NCBI GenBank assembly: GCA_015068605.1
Contig: SVKF01000006.1
Location: 1-64,000 of the forward strand
Reading direction: 5' to 3'
Source: Oscillospiraceae bacterium
GTDB taxonomy: Bacteria; Bacillota; Clostridia; Monoglobales; Monoglobaceae
Length of the DNA: 64,000 nucleotides
Both the position numbers and the translations under genes were made by a program. How positions within the stretch are numbered: the stretch's first letter is position 1; each line of letters opens with the position of its first letter. This document shows positions 28,336 through 37,197 of the stretch, piece by piece. The notes beneath the pieces were generated by a model. That model was not told where the DNA came from and made no database searches. It saw only the letters and a program-made list of their open reading frames with translations.

Positions 28336-29241
28336 CTATTGCATCACAAAGAAGAAGTCATAAAGCAACATCAAATCATCAAGCTTGTTATATTTCTGAA
28401 TTATTGTTTTAAAAATTTCTCTTTCCGGCTTCGGAATTGTTTTATATATTTCAAATGTATCCTTTGACGCTTTAATATAATCATGAGTGTTATCTGCAAT
28501 ATATGCTCTCATATTATCTATAATCATTTTTGAAACCAGCTTACTTTTTTCATTTTCAAGAGCCGGAACAACATCTTCCGCCATAGCCTTAATAACCCGT
28601 TCCATCCGCATTTTAAGTTCGTCTTTTGCAATATTTTCAAGATTTATACTTTCAATCGGACCAACATCCACAAGGCATTTAGACAAAACAAGACACGCCT
28701 CTCCCCTTGTCATATCCTCTGTTGCTCTAAAAGTATCCCCATCTTCTAACGAAACCAATCCGTTAGAAAGAGCTTTATAAACCGCATCCTTTGCCCATTC
28801 CGAAACTTTATCCGAAGGTGGCGTGAAATAAGGGATTTGCTCCATATTAAGAATATTATCCATAATAACGCAAACCTGCTCACGGCTGACCTTATCCTCC
28901 GGTGCAAACAATCCGTTTCCGATACCATTAATATAACCGGCTTCAACAGCAATGCAAACATCATCATAATACCATTTTCCGGCAGGAACATCCGTAAATT
29001 TATTTTCGCCTGCCTGTGTATAGCCAAACACCTTATTAACAATTTTAACAAATTGAGAACGGGTCAATCCGTCTTCGGGTTTGAAATATCCACCGCCAAC
29101 GCCATTAACAATCCCACGCTCCGCCATTTTCAAAATCGCAGTGCCTTGTTCCGTTGCTTCATCCACATCTGCAAAAAAACCGGCTGACACCGTCTGCAGC
29201 AGCACAAAAAATATTACAGCAATAGCACCAATTCGTTTCAT
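28336..29241 (-). CDS. S-layer homology (SLH) domain protein
   Basis: A secreted cell-wall protein of about 301 residues. A signal peptide (KRIGAIAVIFFVLLQTVSA) is followed by three SLH repeats: GIVNGVGGGYFKPEDGLTRSQF; FTDVPAGKWYYDDVCIAVEAGYINGIGNG; and VSEWAKDAVYKALSNGLVS with DMTRGEACLVLSK. These bind secondary wall polymers. The C-terminal 110 residues are helical, with no domain I recognise. The start is one of two ATGs (29247 or 29241) behind an AAAGGG site; I prefer 29241 for spacing. It overlaps or abuts the preceding gene. With the CapD-like gene it links wall anchoring and polysaccharide synthesis. Confidence 0.88.
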   Translation of the reverse strand: MKRIGAIAVIFFVLLQTVSAGFFADVDEATEQGTAILKMAERGIVNGVGGGYFKPEDGLTRSQFVKIVNKVFGYTQAGENKFTDVPAGKWYYDDVCIAVEAGYINGIGNGLFAPEDKVSREQVCVIMDNILNMEQIPYFTPPSDKVSEWAKDAVYKALSNGLVSLEDGDTFRATEDMTRGEACLVLSKCLVDVGPIESINLENIAKDELKMRMERVIKAMAEDVVPALENEKSKLVSKMIIDNMRAYIADNTHDYIKASKDTFEIYKTIPKPEREIFKTIIQKYNKLDDLMLLYDFFFVMQ

Positions 29242-29246
29242 TTTCA

Positions 29247-29966
29247 TCAACCCTTTAACAAACTCATATAATACGCCTTCTTGAGAGCTTTTTCTTCTTC
29301 ATAGGAATCCTTGATTTGCCCGACAATCGATGTATCCATTCCGTTTTCTTTTAACTTTTTCTCAATTGAGTTCATAATAGCCTCAACCTTTCCGTCGCAC
29401 TCAATCAAAAGGGCATTCGCAGTTCCCAAATATTTATCCACAATCGCCTGTTTGCTGACAAAGGTTCTGTCCTTTGCAGGCAAGGCAACATAATCCTTCT
29501 TTGCAGATTTTTCGATTTGACCCAGCTGTCCGAGATAGTATGCCTTATACGAATAAAGCTGAATTATGTTATCCGCAATAAATTTATCAATTTCCTTTTT
29601 TTGCTTTGAAGATGAATTTTTGCTTGAAGAAGACGATTTCTCAGCAGATTTTTCAAATTCTTCCTGTATAATTTGGGTCGCTTCCTCGACACTCATTTCA
29701 CCGTCTGTAATCATCTTTTCTTCCTGCTCCGTAAAGTCTCTGACGGTCCCGTCTATATACTGAGAAACAATTTTCTCTCGCTCTATCTTCTGTTCGGTTA
29801 TTCTTTGCTGAATTTCCTCTTTTGAGTCAATCGTCGCAAAATAATAAAACGCTTTTATGTTATTCCACTGCCATATAGCCAAGGCAATACAAGCCACAAA
29901 AAATACAGCAAGGCAAATCAGAACAACCTTTTTCCATGTTTTCATTTTTTCTTTACTTTTTTCCAC
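29247..29966 (-). CDS. single-pass membrane protein of unknown function in the capsule operon
   Basis: A protein of about 239 residues that I do not recognise. One membrane segment (WKKVVLICLAVFFVACIALAIW) lies near residues 10-32. A charged, probably extracellular, helical part follows, with a serine-rich linker (EKSSSSSKNSSSKQKKE) around residue 115. The start is taken as GTG at 29966, six bases after AGAGGTG; longer in-frame readings run back into the VanZ-like gene. The gene overlaps the VanZ-like gene by 14 bases, and the next gene (SLH) begins at its stop, so all three are translationally linked. It may assist export or wall attachment; this is inference from position only. Confidence 0.7.
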   Translation of the reverse strand: MEKSKEKMKTWKKVVLICLAVFFVACIALAIWQWNNIKAFYYFATIDSKEEIQQRITEQKIEREKIVSQYIDGTVRDFTEQEEKMITDGEMSVEEATQIIQEEFEKSAEKSSSSSKNSSSKQKKEIDKFIADNIIQLYSYKAYYLGQLGQIEKSAKKDYVALPAKDRTFVSKQAIVDKYLGTANALLIECDGKVEAIMNSIEKKLKENGMDTSIVGQIKDSYEEEKALKKAYYMSLLKG

Positions 29967-30468
29967 AAGATGCACCTCTTCGCAAAACCACATATAACAC
30001 CAAAAGCACAAAAATATACCCCAAAAGCACACCTGAAAAATCAATGCATATATCTTTAAATTCTCCGCTTCGCCCGGGGATAAATCGTTGTTTAACTTCA
30101 TCTATTATTCCCAAAACCAAGCCATAACAAACCCATGCGGCATCCTTATAGCCGCAGTCTGCAAGTTGAGCCTTCAGCAAAGCCAAGGCACACCCTATAA
30201 CAAAAAAATTATAAAAATGTGCAAGCTTTCTTACTATATAATGCAGTGTCAACTTATAAGGCTCCGCCGGTTCAGCCTCACGCGGAATTGATTCAGGGAG
30301 CCAATCAAGCTTACTCATAACCTTTCTGCTGATTTCCGACGACCGTGTTGCTCCTTGAGAAGAATAACGCATTATAATAACAGACTGAACTATTAACAGA
30401 GCCAAAAAAATCCATATTCTAATCCATTTTTTTAAATTTTCCTCTTGACTATAGACGGAAATTCGCAT
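29953..30468 (-). CDS. VanZ-like membrane protein
   Basis: A protein of about 171 residues of the VanZ-like family (PF04892). Hydrophobic segments lie near residues 15-33, 85-103, 115-130 and 140-158. The family motif is visible in RKLAHFYNFFVIGC (His in the membrane) and IDEVKQRFIPGRSGEFKDICIDFSG (DE...Q.F.PGR...D). VanZ gives low teicoplanin resistance in enterococci, but most family members have unknown roles near polysaccharide genes. Start uncertain: ATG at 30468 or 30492, neither with a strong site. It overlaps the end of the phosphatase gene. Confidence 0.75.
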   Translation of the reverse strand: MRISVYSQEENLKKWIRIWIFLALLIVQSVIIMRYSSQGATRSSEISRKVMSKLDWLPESIPREAEPAEPYKLTLHYIVRKLAHFYNFFVIGCALALLKAQLADCGYKDAAWVCYGLVLGIIDEVKQRFIPGRSGEFKDICIDFSGVLLGYIFVLLVLYVVLRRGASCGKK

Positions 30469-31162
30469 TCTGCAACACCATTCCCGAAACATATTCCAAA
30501 TTATCTATGCTATATTGCCCATGTTTTTCCTCAATGATTTTATAAGCATTTCCAATATTGGGACTTCTTTTCTTTAAATCGTGACAATCCGACCCGATAA
30601 AATGAATCATTTCTCCCCTTAAAAGCTTCAATGCTTTTCTCCTTGTCAAAACGCTGTTAAAGAAGCTTGCATTCGCTTGGAGCATACAGCCTATATCCAA
30701 AAGCCTGTATATCATATTTTTATCTTTTTGGGTTTTGAAATATCTTTCAATATGCGCAATGATAGGGATTATTCCCCCTCTGCGAATTTTCTCCAATGTC
30801 TCGTAGTTATTATTCGACCATTTGAAAAACGGCATCTCAACAAGCAAATAATTTGTTCCCTCGATACAAAACCTTTCCAAATCCGCAAGTCCGCTGATTT
30901 CAGGATACAGCAAAACCTCCGCTCCCAGTATAAGCTTTGGAATATTATCCATATTCCCGACTTCCTTCAGAAGCTCATTTAAAGCCTTTTCTCTCTTATG
31001 AAAAAAGTTTTTGCTGCTATCCTTAGCTAAATAAAAATGAGGAGTTAAAACAACCTTATCAATCCCTTGAGAATATAGACTTTGAAGCATTTCAACCGAT
31101 GTTTTCACATCCGGACTTCCGTCATCTATCCCGGGAAGAATATGTGTATGAAAATCAACCAT
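30449..31162 (-). CDS. CpsB/CapC-type tyrosine-protein phosphatase (PHP family)
   Basis: A manganese-dependent protein-tyrosine phosphatase of the PHP fold that reverses the partner kinase and tunes capsule chain assembly. The 237-residue product begins MVDFHTHILPGIDDGSPDVK with the metal-binding HTH motif. It continues with VVLTPHFY, LGAEVLLYPE, IAHIERY and HFIGSDCHDLKKRSPN, the remaining metal ligands. The order chain-length protein, kinase, phosphatase matches ywqC-ywqD-ywqE of Bacillus and cps loci of streptococci. Confidence 0.92.
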   Translation of the reverse strand: MVDFHTHILPGIDDGSPDVKTSVEMLQSLYSQGIDKVVLTPHFYLAKDSSKNFFHKREKALNELLKEVGNMDNIPKLILGAEVLLYPEISGLADLERFCIEGTNYLLVEMPFFKWSNNNYETLEKIRRGGIIPIIAHIERYFKTQKDKNMIYRLLDIGCMLQANASFFNSVLTRRKALKLLRGEMIHFIGSDCHDLKKRSPNIGNAYKIIEEKHGQYSIDNLEYVSGMVLQNANFRL

Positions 31163-31185
31163 AACTTTTTACCGCCATTTAAAAA

Positions 31186-32094
31186 CTACTTTTTCTCTTT
31201 TTCCTTTTTGGAGCTTTTTTTACGTTCATAGCCATATCCGTAATCATCACCGTAGCCATAGCCATAACCATAACCACCGTAGCCATAACCTGTGTATCCG
31301 CTCTTTGAATATGACCTTGACCTTCTGCCGTATCTTCCGCCAAACTTATAGTATTTTCTGCCGTATCTGTATTTATAGCCACCCTTATAGTTATATTCAA
31401 CACCATTTAAGATAAAGCCGATTATTTTTGCTCCGGCAAACTCAAGCTGATTAACCGCATCCTTTAGCGCATCTTTTTCCGTTGAGTTCTGCAAAGCAAC
31501 CATAATAACTTCCGGGATAAGCTTTGAGAGAATAGTTGTATCCGTAACAATATTAACCGGACAAGTATCAATTATAATATAATCATACTTGTTTTCAATT
31601 TCCGATATAAGCTGCCCGAACCGTTCCGAACCGAGAAGCTCTGCCGGATTCGGAGGAATATCTCCCGAGCATATATAATCGAGTGTCGGATATTTTGAAT
31701 GTCTGATAACCTCGTCCATTCCGGAAAGACCAACCAGATAATTACTCATTCCGGGACTTGCATTTTCGTTAAACAATCTATGAAGATTAGGTCTTCTTAA
31801 ATCGCAGTCAATAAGACAAACCTTAGCACCCGTTTCAGCAAACGTTATAGCAATATTAACACAATTTGTTGACTTACCTTCCGCAGCAAGGGAGCTTGTC
31901 ACAAGAAATTTTTTACATTTATCGTGTGCCATAGAGAATGTTATATTTGTTCTGAGTGTCTTATACGCTTCCCTTACATAAAACGAAGAATCTGCACCTA
32001 AAATCTTCTCCCTGAGTCTGTCTTCTCTTGTTTTGACTACCTTCTTGGGCTTTTCCGCTACCGCTGTTTCCGGATTATTTACTTTCTCTGCCAT
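31186..32094 (-). CDS. CpsD/CapB-type bacterial tyrosine kinase with long Tyr/Gly-rich tail
   Basis: A BY-kinase that phosphorylates tyrosines on itself and on sugar-activating enzymes with help from the membrane partner encoded upstream. Of about 302 residues, Walker A-like SLAAEGKST lies near residue 80, Walker A' in VCLIDCDLRRPNLH, and Walker B in YDYIIIDTCPV. The C-terminal 65 residues are a strikingly Tyr/Gly-rich tail (GYTGYGYGGYGYGYGYGDD) that ends in a Lys cluster. This is the autophosphorylation region, much longer than the usual cluster of a few tyrosines. The start is ATG at 32094 after GGGAGG; it overlaps the end of the Wzz-like gene by 20 bases. Confidence 0.92.
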   Translation of the reverse strand: MAEKVNNPETAVAEKPKKVVKTREDRLREKILGADSSFYVREAYKTLRTNITFSMAHDKCKKFLVTSSLAAEGKSTNCVNIAITFAETGAKVCLIDCDLRRPNLHRLFNENASPGMSNYLVGLSGMDEVIRHSKYPTLDYICSGDIPPNPAELLGSERFGQLISEIENKYDYIIIDTCPVNIVTDTTILSKLIPEVIMVALQNSTEKDALKDAVNQLEFAGAKIIGFILNGVEYNYKGGYKYRYGRKYYKFGGRYGRRSRSYSKSGYTGYGYGGYGYGYGYGDDYGYGYERKKSSKKEKEKK

Positions 32095-32857
32095 AATAGG
32101 AACCTCCCTTTGAATATCTGTAGTAACTATTCCTGTAATAATAACTTTCCTGACCGCCATTTGATGAACCAATCTTTGGAATTACACCGAGAATAGGATA
32201 GTTGAATGACTTTTCAAGATCCGATTCATTCTTAATTCTGACATCAAATATTTCTCTGAGTGCAATGAACGCACAGCTCAATATAAGACCTATAATAAAT
32301 CCGAGAATCGTATTCATCATAACATTAGGAGACACCTTCTCACGAGACAGGGCAGCTCTGTCCACTATCTCAACGGAACTTGCCTTAATGATTTCCGTTA
32401 TCTGGTCATGAGCAACATCCGCAAAGGTGTTTGCAATATCCCTCGCAACCACCGGGTCATTACACTGTATAATAATTCTGAACATTTCTGTATCTTCAAT
32501 AATTTCCGTCGTCAACATTCTTCCTATGGCAGGTGCACTGTAAGAAAGATTTTTCGACTTAATATCTTCCGCAACTCTTCCGAGCATTCTGTCACTCTTC
32601 ACGATTTCAACACACGTCGGAACAAGCATTTTTGATGCAGAAATATCCTGACTCTGCATCTTATTTTCATACATGGTGTTCTCTCTGTTATTGCTCACAT
32701 AAAGAGACACCGACGATTGGTACATAGGTATAACCATCGCTTCGCTGTAAATAAATGCAGCTATAACAAAGAACATTGTTGTTGCAACAATGAATTTAAT
32801 ATTCGCCAAAAGGACTTCGGCCATCTGTTTCATACTAAATTTTTCAAATTCATTCAT
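32075..32857 (-). CDS. Wzz-like chain-length determinant and kinase activator (CpsC/CapA)
   Basis: A 260-residue membrane protein with two transmembrane segments: residues about 22-42 (IVATTMFFVIAAFIYSEAMVI), and near 180-200 (IIGLILSCAFIALREIFDVR). An extracellular Wzz-type loop lies between them. In Gram-positive bacteria the cytoplasmic C-terminus of this protein activates the separate tyrosine kinase, which fits the gene directly downstream. Its own C-terminus is also tyrosine-rich (ESYYYRNSYYRYSKGGSYYG), matching the kinase tail. AGGAG precedes the ATG. Confidence 0.9.
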   Translation of the reverse strand: MNEFEKFSMKQMAEVLLANIKFIVATTMFFVIAAFIYSEAMVIPMYQSSVSLYVSNNRENTMYENKMQSQDISASKMLVPTCVEIVKSDRMLGRVAEDIKSKNLSYSAPAIGRMLTTEIIEDTEMFRIIIQCNDPVVARDIANTFADVAHDQITEIIKASSVEIVDRAALSREKVSPNVMMNTILGFIIGLILSCAFIALREIFDVRIKNESDLEKSFNYPILGVIPKIGSSNGGQESYYYRNSYYRYSKGGSYYGRESK

Positions 32858-32906
32858 AGTAGCTCTCCTAATTCATTATGCTTTTGATTAGCAAATTCCT
32901 CATTAT

Positions 32907-32935
32907 ATTCTACCACATTAACAGTCTTTTGTCAA
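32907..32935 (-). promoter_or_regulatory. promoter of the capsule-control operon
   Basis: On the minus strand TTGACA (32935-32930), a 17-base spacer ending ATGTGG, then TAGAAT (32912-32907). It is a near-consensus sigma-A site about 50 bases before the Wzz-like start codon, so the seven genes from 32857 down to 26411 probably form one transcript. Confidence 0.85.
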
Positions 32936-32964
32936 ATGATATTTCACTATTTTCAACAAAATTT

Positions 32965-33693
32965 TTATCCATTCATCATTTTCTCCATATCTTTCTTCAG
33001 GCGTTCTATTATTCTTTTTTCAAGACGGGATATATATGATTGGGAAATTCCGAGCATATCCGCAACCTGTTTCTGAGTTTTTTCATCTCCGTCTCCGTTT
33101 ATCCCAAATCGAAGCTCCATTATAAACCGTTCTCTTCCCGATAATCTCGACATGGCAATATGTAAAAGCTCTTTGTCCACTTTATCCTCAATTTCCCTTT
33201 GGGTTATATCTTCATCCGTTCCCAGAATATCCGATAACAAAAGTTCATTCCCGTCCCAGTCCACATTAAGCGGTTCATCGATGGAAATACTGACCTTTGA
33301 CGGATTGTTTTTTCTTAAATACATCAAAATTTCGTTTTCAATACAGCGTGATGCATAGGTCGCAAGCTTTATTTTCTTCTCTGCATTAAATGTATTTATC
33401 GCCTTTATGAGACCGATTGTTCCGATTGAAATAAGGTCTTCAACACCCACTCCCGTATTTTCAAATTTCTTTGCAATATAAACAACAAGGCGAAGATTTC
33501 TTTCTATTAAAACCGATTTAGCTTTTCCTGCCGCTTTCCCCGACAGCATTTCGATATATTTGCGTTCATCTTTTGCGTTAAGCGGCGGCGGAAGAGTTTC
33601 TGTCCCTCCCACATAATGAACCTCGCCCTCTTCCGAAAACCGAAAAAATAATTTCATAATAAATATTTTAAATTTAATAAAAACTTTTCTCAT
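32965..33693 (-). CDS. sigE: sporulation sigma factor sigma-E
   Basis: The early mother-cell sigma factor of sporulation. The 242-residue product keeps a hydrophobic pro-sequence (residues 1 to about 27) before [15 protein letters not shown], where the inactive precursor is cleaved. Region 2 reads [34 protein letters not shown] and [22 protein letters not shown]. Region 4 ends in a helix-turn-helix ([23 protein letters not shown]). Its ATG overlaps the spoIIGA stop (ATGA), and AAGGAG lies just upstream, so synthesis is coupled to its protease. Confidence 0.96.
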   Translation of the reverse strand: MRKVFIKFKIFIMKLFFRFSEEGEVHYVGGTETLPPPLNAKDERKYIEMLSGKAAGKAKSVLIERNLRLVVYIAKKFENTGVGVEDLISIGTIGLIKAINTFNAEKKIKLATYASRCIENEILMYLRKNNPSKVSISIDEPLNVDWDGNELLLSDILGTDEDITQREIEDKVDKELLHIAMSRLSGRERFIMELRFGINGDGDEKTQKQVADMLGISQSYISRLEKRIIERLKKDMEKMMNG

Positions 33694-34577
33694 AAAGCAT
33701 ACTCCTTATCACATATATTTTCATTTAAAATTTCCGGATTCATAATCCCGTTATATTGTTCGCTTATTCTGTTTTTGACAAGAGCCACGGTTATATTTTT
33801 CACCTCAAACTCCTCTCCGAAAATTCGGTCTGCAACAATCCCAAAAGCTGTCATTTCTCCGCTGACAGTGCGCATATTCAATACCCGAAGCCCTCTCATA
33901 TAAGCCTCCGATACATCAAAGCAGCCCTCTATTATTTCCAGCTCACATGGCTCTAAAATAATTTTTAAGCATCTTAATTCCGCAATAACTGCCGGTCTGT
34001 CATTTACAGGGTCATAAAGCCGACATCCCGTGTCCATAAACATATTAAGCTCCGCTATCCGTCCTTTATATTCAATCCCTACCCGTTTAATTAGGCTCTG
34101 TTCATAGGCCGCCCTTTTTCTTGCGCTTTGATGAAGACCAAGAATCATATATGTAAGTCCTATTCCCGATACAATTATGAGCGGACCTAAATTCATATAT
34201 ATTTCCGTTCCCGATACAACCGTTCCCACCAAAACGCCAAAATCAGTCAGGAATACCAGGGCAAACATCACTCCGCCCAAAGCAAAATTTACTGTCATAA
34301 AAACCGCAAAGCTTTTTATAACCTTATGTATGGAATTTCCGCCAAAAACCAGATAAAAAATTCCGAAAAGAATAAGGATTTTCAAAACAAGTGAATACAA
34401 AATTCTCACAGCGGGAAAAAACATAAAAACCGAATAAACTCCTCCGAGCACCGCTCCCATGGCTATTTTCAGTATATTAATTTTCGCATTGATAAGTCTT
34501 GCCGTTATGGCAAGAATTACGGAATTTATCAAAAAATTGTACAAAAAAAGAATGTCTGCGTATATAACAGGTGTCAT
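33690..34577 (-). CDS. spoIIGA: sigma-E processing peptidase SpoIIGA
   Basis: The membrane aspartic protease that activates pro-sigma-E after a signal from the forespore protein SpoIIR, whose gene lies at 52 kb. The 295-residue product has five or six hydrophobic segments in its first 155 residues. A soluble domain follows with the catalytic motif [18 protein letters not shown] (Asp-Thr-Gly). It forms a two-gene operon with sigE, as in Bacillus and Clostridium. GAGGGTG precedes the ATG. Confidence 0.93.
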   Translation of the reverse strand: MTPVIYADILFLYNFLINSVILAITARLINAKINILKIAMGAVLGGVYSVFMFFPAVRILYSLVLKILILFGIFYLVFGGNSIHKVIKSFAVFMTVNFALGGVMFALVFLTDFGVLVGTVVSGTEIYMNLGPLIIVSGIGLTYMILGLHQSARKRAAYEQSLIKRVGIEYKGRIAELNMFMDTGCRLYDPVNDRPAVIAELRCLKIILEPCELEIIEGCFDVSEAYMRGLRVLNMRTVSGEMTAFGIVADRIFGEEFEVKNITVALVKNRISEQYNGIMNPEILNENICDKEYAL

Positions 34578-34609
34578 TTTTCACCCTCCAACTGTTTAAT
34601 AACAGTTTT

Positions 34610-34644
34610 ATTATAACGCAAACACTTCTTATTTTTTGTCGTAT
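34610..34644 (-). promoter_or_regulatory. probable spoIIGA promoter with Spo0A-box-like site
   Basis: The minus strand has TATAAT at 34615-34610, about 33 bases before the start codon. Where a -35 box would be expected, the plus strand reads TTTTTGTCGTAT (34633-34644), close to the Spo0A box TTTTGTCGAA. This suits a sigma-A promoter activated by Spo0A, as known for spoIIG elsewhere; the box match is partial. Confidence 0.5.
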
Positions 34645-34650
34645 TTAGTT

Positions 34651-35487
34651 TTATTTATACAAATAAAAGCCGTTGCCCTTTATCCTCTGTGATTCGCTGA
34701 AAACTATAAATGCAGTAGAGTCAATTTCCAGAATTTTCCTCTGAAAAACATCACTTTCCCCCTCTTTAAGGGCACAGAAAAGCATTTTTTTCGCATCATT
34801 TGTATACGCTCCGATAACATCAATAATCGTAACCCCTCTCGGAGAGGTTGAAACAAGATACTGCGAAATCTCGTCCCCCTTTTCCGTTATTATAAAGGCA
34901 ATCCTTGAAATATTAAATCTACCGATTACAAAATCCACCGCAAAGCTTGATATAAACAAAGCAATTACACCAAAAAGAGTAAGCTCAATATTTTTAAATA
35001 TTACAAGTGACACAAAAATGATTATCCCGTCAACCACAAGCAAAAGCTTACCTATGGGAACTGTGGAAAATTTACACTGGATAAGTCTTCCTAAAATATC
35101 TGTTCCCCCTGTTGACGCACCTGCAACAAAACCAAGACCTATTCCCAAACCGTAAAGAGTTCCTCCGAAAACCGTTGCAAGCATAGTATTTTCCGTGTAA
35201 TACGGAATGTATGAAAAAATCTGCACAAAAAGGGAAATCAGAGATGCCCCAAGCATTGTTTTAAGCGTGAACTCTTTTCCCAAAACCTTAAATCCGATAG
35301 CCAGAAAAATAAAGTTTATAACAAAAAAGCTGACACCCGGCGGAACAGAAAATGCGTGATAAAGAATAGTCGAAAGACCCGAAACACCACCGCCTACAAT
35401 CTTGTTAGGAGTCAGGAAAACCCCTATTCCAAAGGCTGTTATCATTGTTCCTATGATAGTTAGTAAAATAGATTTCGTTTTGGTCAT
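34651..35487 (-). CDS. YitT family membrane protein
   Basis: A 278-residue protein of the YitT/DUF161 family. About six membrane segments occupy the first 190 residues, with the repeat-like motifs GIGVFLTPNKIVGGGVSGLS and GIGLGFVAGASTGGTDILGR. A C-terminal DUF2179 domain follows (FNISRIAFIITEKGDEI...GVTIIDVIGAYTNDAKKMLFCAL), which resembles a PII-like ligand-binding fold. The transported compound is unknown. AGGAGAG precedes the ATG. It is the last gene of the long minus-strand run that begins near 49 kb and follows the AEC transporter by 12 bases. Confidence 0.85.
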   Translation of the reverse strand: MTKTKSILLTIIGTMITAFGIGVFLTPNKIVGGGVSGLSTILYHAFSVPPGVSFFVINFIFLAIGFKVLGKEFTLKTMLGASLISLFVQIFSYIPYYTENTMLATVFGGTLYGLGIGLGFVAGASTGGTDILGRLIQCKFSTVPIGKLLLVVDGIIIFVSLVIFKNIELTLFGVIALFISSFAVDFVIGRFNISRIAFIITEKGDEISQYLVSTSPRGVTIIDVIGAYTNDAKKMLFCALKEGESDVFQRKILEIDSTAFIVFSESQRIKGNGFYLYK

Positions 35488-35499
35488 TTCTCTTCTCTC

Positions 35500-36468
35500 C
35501 TACCAAAGCACAACAAAAATCAGATACATAATCGGAATTGTTATAACCGATAATCCATGAGAAATCATCGCCATTGATGCCCCTGTTTTTGTATCGCCGT
35601 CATAAGCCGCAGGATAAACAATCGTATTCATACCAAGAGGAGTTGCAAAAGCGATAAGAGCCATAGCCACAATTTCATCATCAGTTCCTAAAATTTTCAA
35701 TACGAATATGAAAATTGCAGGAATGACAATAAGTCTTAAAAATGTTGCCCAATACACCTTTCCATTCTTAAGAAGGCTTTTAAATTCAAATCCGCCTATG
35801 ATAATACCTGCCAGAATCATAGCCAAAGGTCCCATACACCCTGCCGCATTATCAAGGGTTGTCAAAAGAAATCTCGGTATATATTGTCCAAGATTCAACA
35901 TTCCGCAAATCATACCGAGAACCATTCCGATAATAGGCGGAGTCAAAATTCCTTTTTTCAGGTTGCTTATAAGTCCCTCATTTGAATTTTTGGGAATGAG
36001 TATGTAAATCCCGAATGAATAACAGATAATCCAAAGAGGGAAGCAAAACATTGTGTATTTATAGAACATTTCGTCGCCCCATATTCCCTGAACAACAAAA
36101 TTTCCCATAAACCCGAAATTTGCAAAAATCAAAGCATATCTGTAAATGCTCCTCATATATTCCTTTTTTGAATCGCCATCAGCATTTCTTATAAACAGAC
36201 GCGATAAGGGAAAGGCAACCAATATAGCCGCCAATATCAACACAACTCCATATAACATAAGCTGTGAATTTTCCTTAAATGTTTCAATATTGCAATGGGT
36301 AAGCTGATTTCCGAAAACGAGAGCCGGAACTAAAACATAATTTTCAAGCTTTGATAAAACCGTTCCCGTATTTTCAGGCAGGAAATTCCATTTCCGAAGA
36401 ACAAACCCCGTCGCCATAAACGCAAATATTGTCAACATTTGCTCCATAACCAGTTTAAATACATCCAT
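35500..36468 (-). CDS. AEC family transporter (auxin efflux carrier fold)
   Basis: A 322-residue membrane protein with about ten hydrophobic segments. It is of the AEC family, whose bacterial members move organic acids such as malate or malonate. Family features include FMATGFVLRKWNFLPENTG at the N-terminus, NFGFMGNFVVQGIWG in the centre and ALIAFATPLGMNTIVYPAAYDGD near the C-terminus. GGAGGTG precedes the ATG. Its position in the 2-oxoacid gene run suggests an acid substrate, for example a short or branched fatty acid or oxoacid; this is inference from context only. Confidence 0.82.
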   Translation of the reverse strand: MDVFKLVMEQMLTIFAFMATGFVLRKWNFLPENTGTVLSKLENYVLVPALVFGNQLTHCNIETFKENSQLMLYGVVLILAAILVAFPLSRLFIRNADGDSKKEYMRSIYRYALIFANFGFMGNFVVQGIWGDEMFYKYTMFCFPLWIICYSFGIYILIPKNSNEGLISNLKKGILTPPIIGMVLGMICGMLNLGQYIPRFLLTTLDNAAGCMGPLAMILAGIIIGGFEFKSLLKNGKVYWATFLRLIVIPAIFIFVLKILGTDDEIVAMALIAFATPLGMNTIVYPAAYDGDTKTGASMAMISHGLSVITIPIMYLIFVVLW

Positions 36469-36480
36469 TTTTTACACCTC

Positions 36481-37083
36481 CTATAAGTTTATTTTTCTAT
36501 TCTTAAAATAATATTCTCTGTCTCTTTCGTCTATTTCACGAAGAACTCTGCATGGATTTCCAACCGCAACAACATTTGACGGAATATCCTTTGTTACAAC
36601 ACTTCCCGCTCCGATAACCGTGTTATCCCCTATGGTTACCCCCGGAACAATTACAACACCTGCACCAATCCAGCAGTTTCTTCCGATTTTAACGGTCATA
36701 TTGTACTGATAAGCTTTCTCGCGAAGCTGTGGATTTATCGGATGACCTGCCGTTGCAACCGTCACATTCGGACCAAACATTGTATAATCCCCAACATAAA
36801 TATGAGTATCATCAACAAGGGTAAGGTTGAAATTCGCATAAACATTTTTCCCGAAATGCACGTGCTTTCCACCCCAGTTAGCATGAAGCGGCGGTTCTAT
36901 GTAACACCCCTCACCAATTTCCGCAAACATTTCATTGAGAAGTTCTTCCCTTTTTTCAAGCTCTGTCGGTCTTGTTGCATTAAAATCATAAAGCTTATCT
37001 AAGCATTTAAGCTGCTTTTCCATTATTTCATCGCCACCGGGAAGATAGAGCTCTCCTGTATGCATTTTTTCAAATTCGATCAT
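36481..37083 (-). CDS. maltose/galactoside-type O-acetyltransferase (hexapeptide repeat)
   Basis: A 200-residue acetyltransferase with a left-handed beta-helix of the Maa/LacA/NodL group. The N-terminal helical segment (MIEFEKMHTGELYLPGGDEI) is the family mark. The catalytic His lies in ATAGHPINPQLR, and the hexapeptide coil is visible in IGAGVVIVPGVTIGDNTVIGAGSVVTKDIP. I chose the ATG at 37083, preceded by GGAG, over an in-frame codon 33 bases upstream. Its acceptor is probably a sugar, so its tie to the surrounding oxoacid genes is unclear. Confidence 0.87.
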   Translation of the reverse strand: MIEFEKMHTGELYLPGGDEIMEKQLKCLDKLYDFNATRPTELEKREELLNEMFAEIGEGCYIEPPLHANWGGKHVHFGKNVYANFNLTLVDDTHIYVGDYTMFGPNVTVATAGHPINPQLREKAYQYNMTVKIGRNCWIGAGVVIVPGVTIGDNTVIGAGSVVTKDIPSNVVAVGNPCRVLREIDERDREYYFKNRKINL

Positions 37084-37157
37084 ACTTTTCACTCCAAAAG
37101 AATAAAAATTTTTCAAAACGCCTTATATTATAACACCATTTTATGGTTATGTCAATA

Positions 37158-37196
37158 AAAATCCTCCTACAATTTCTATGCAGAAGGATTTAATAT
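37158..37196 (-). terminator. probable intrinsic terminator after the acyl-CoA synthetase gene
   Basis: On the minus strand AAATCCTTCTGCA and TGTAGGAGGATTT pair around a seven-base loop and are followed by a T-rich stretch. Readthrough into the acetyltransferase gene is still possible. Confidence 0.6.
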
Positions 37197-37197
37197 T

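Noticed and set aside
31240..31320. Short tandem DNA repeats that look like a repeat array (possible CRISPR-like)
   Set aside because: The repeats are Gly-Tyr codons inside the kinase tail and have no spacers; they are coding low complexity.
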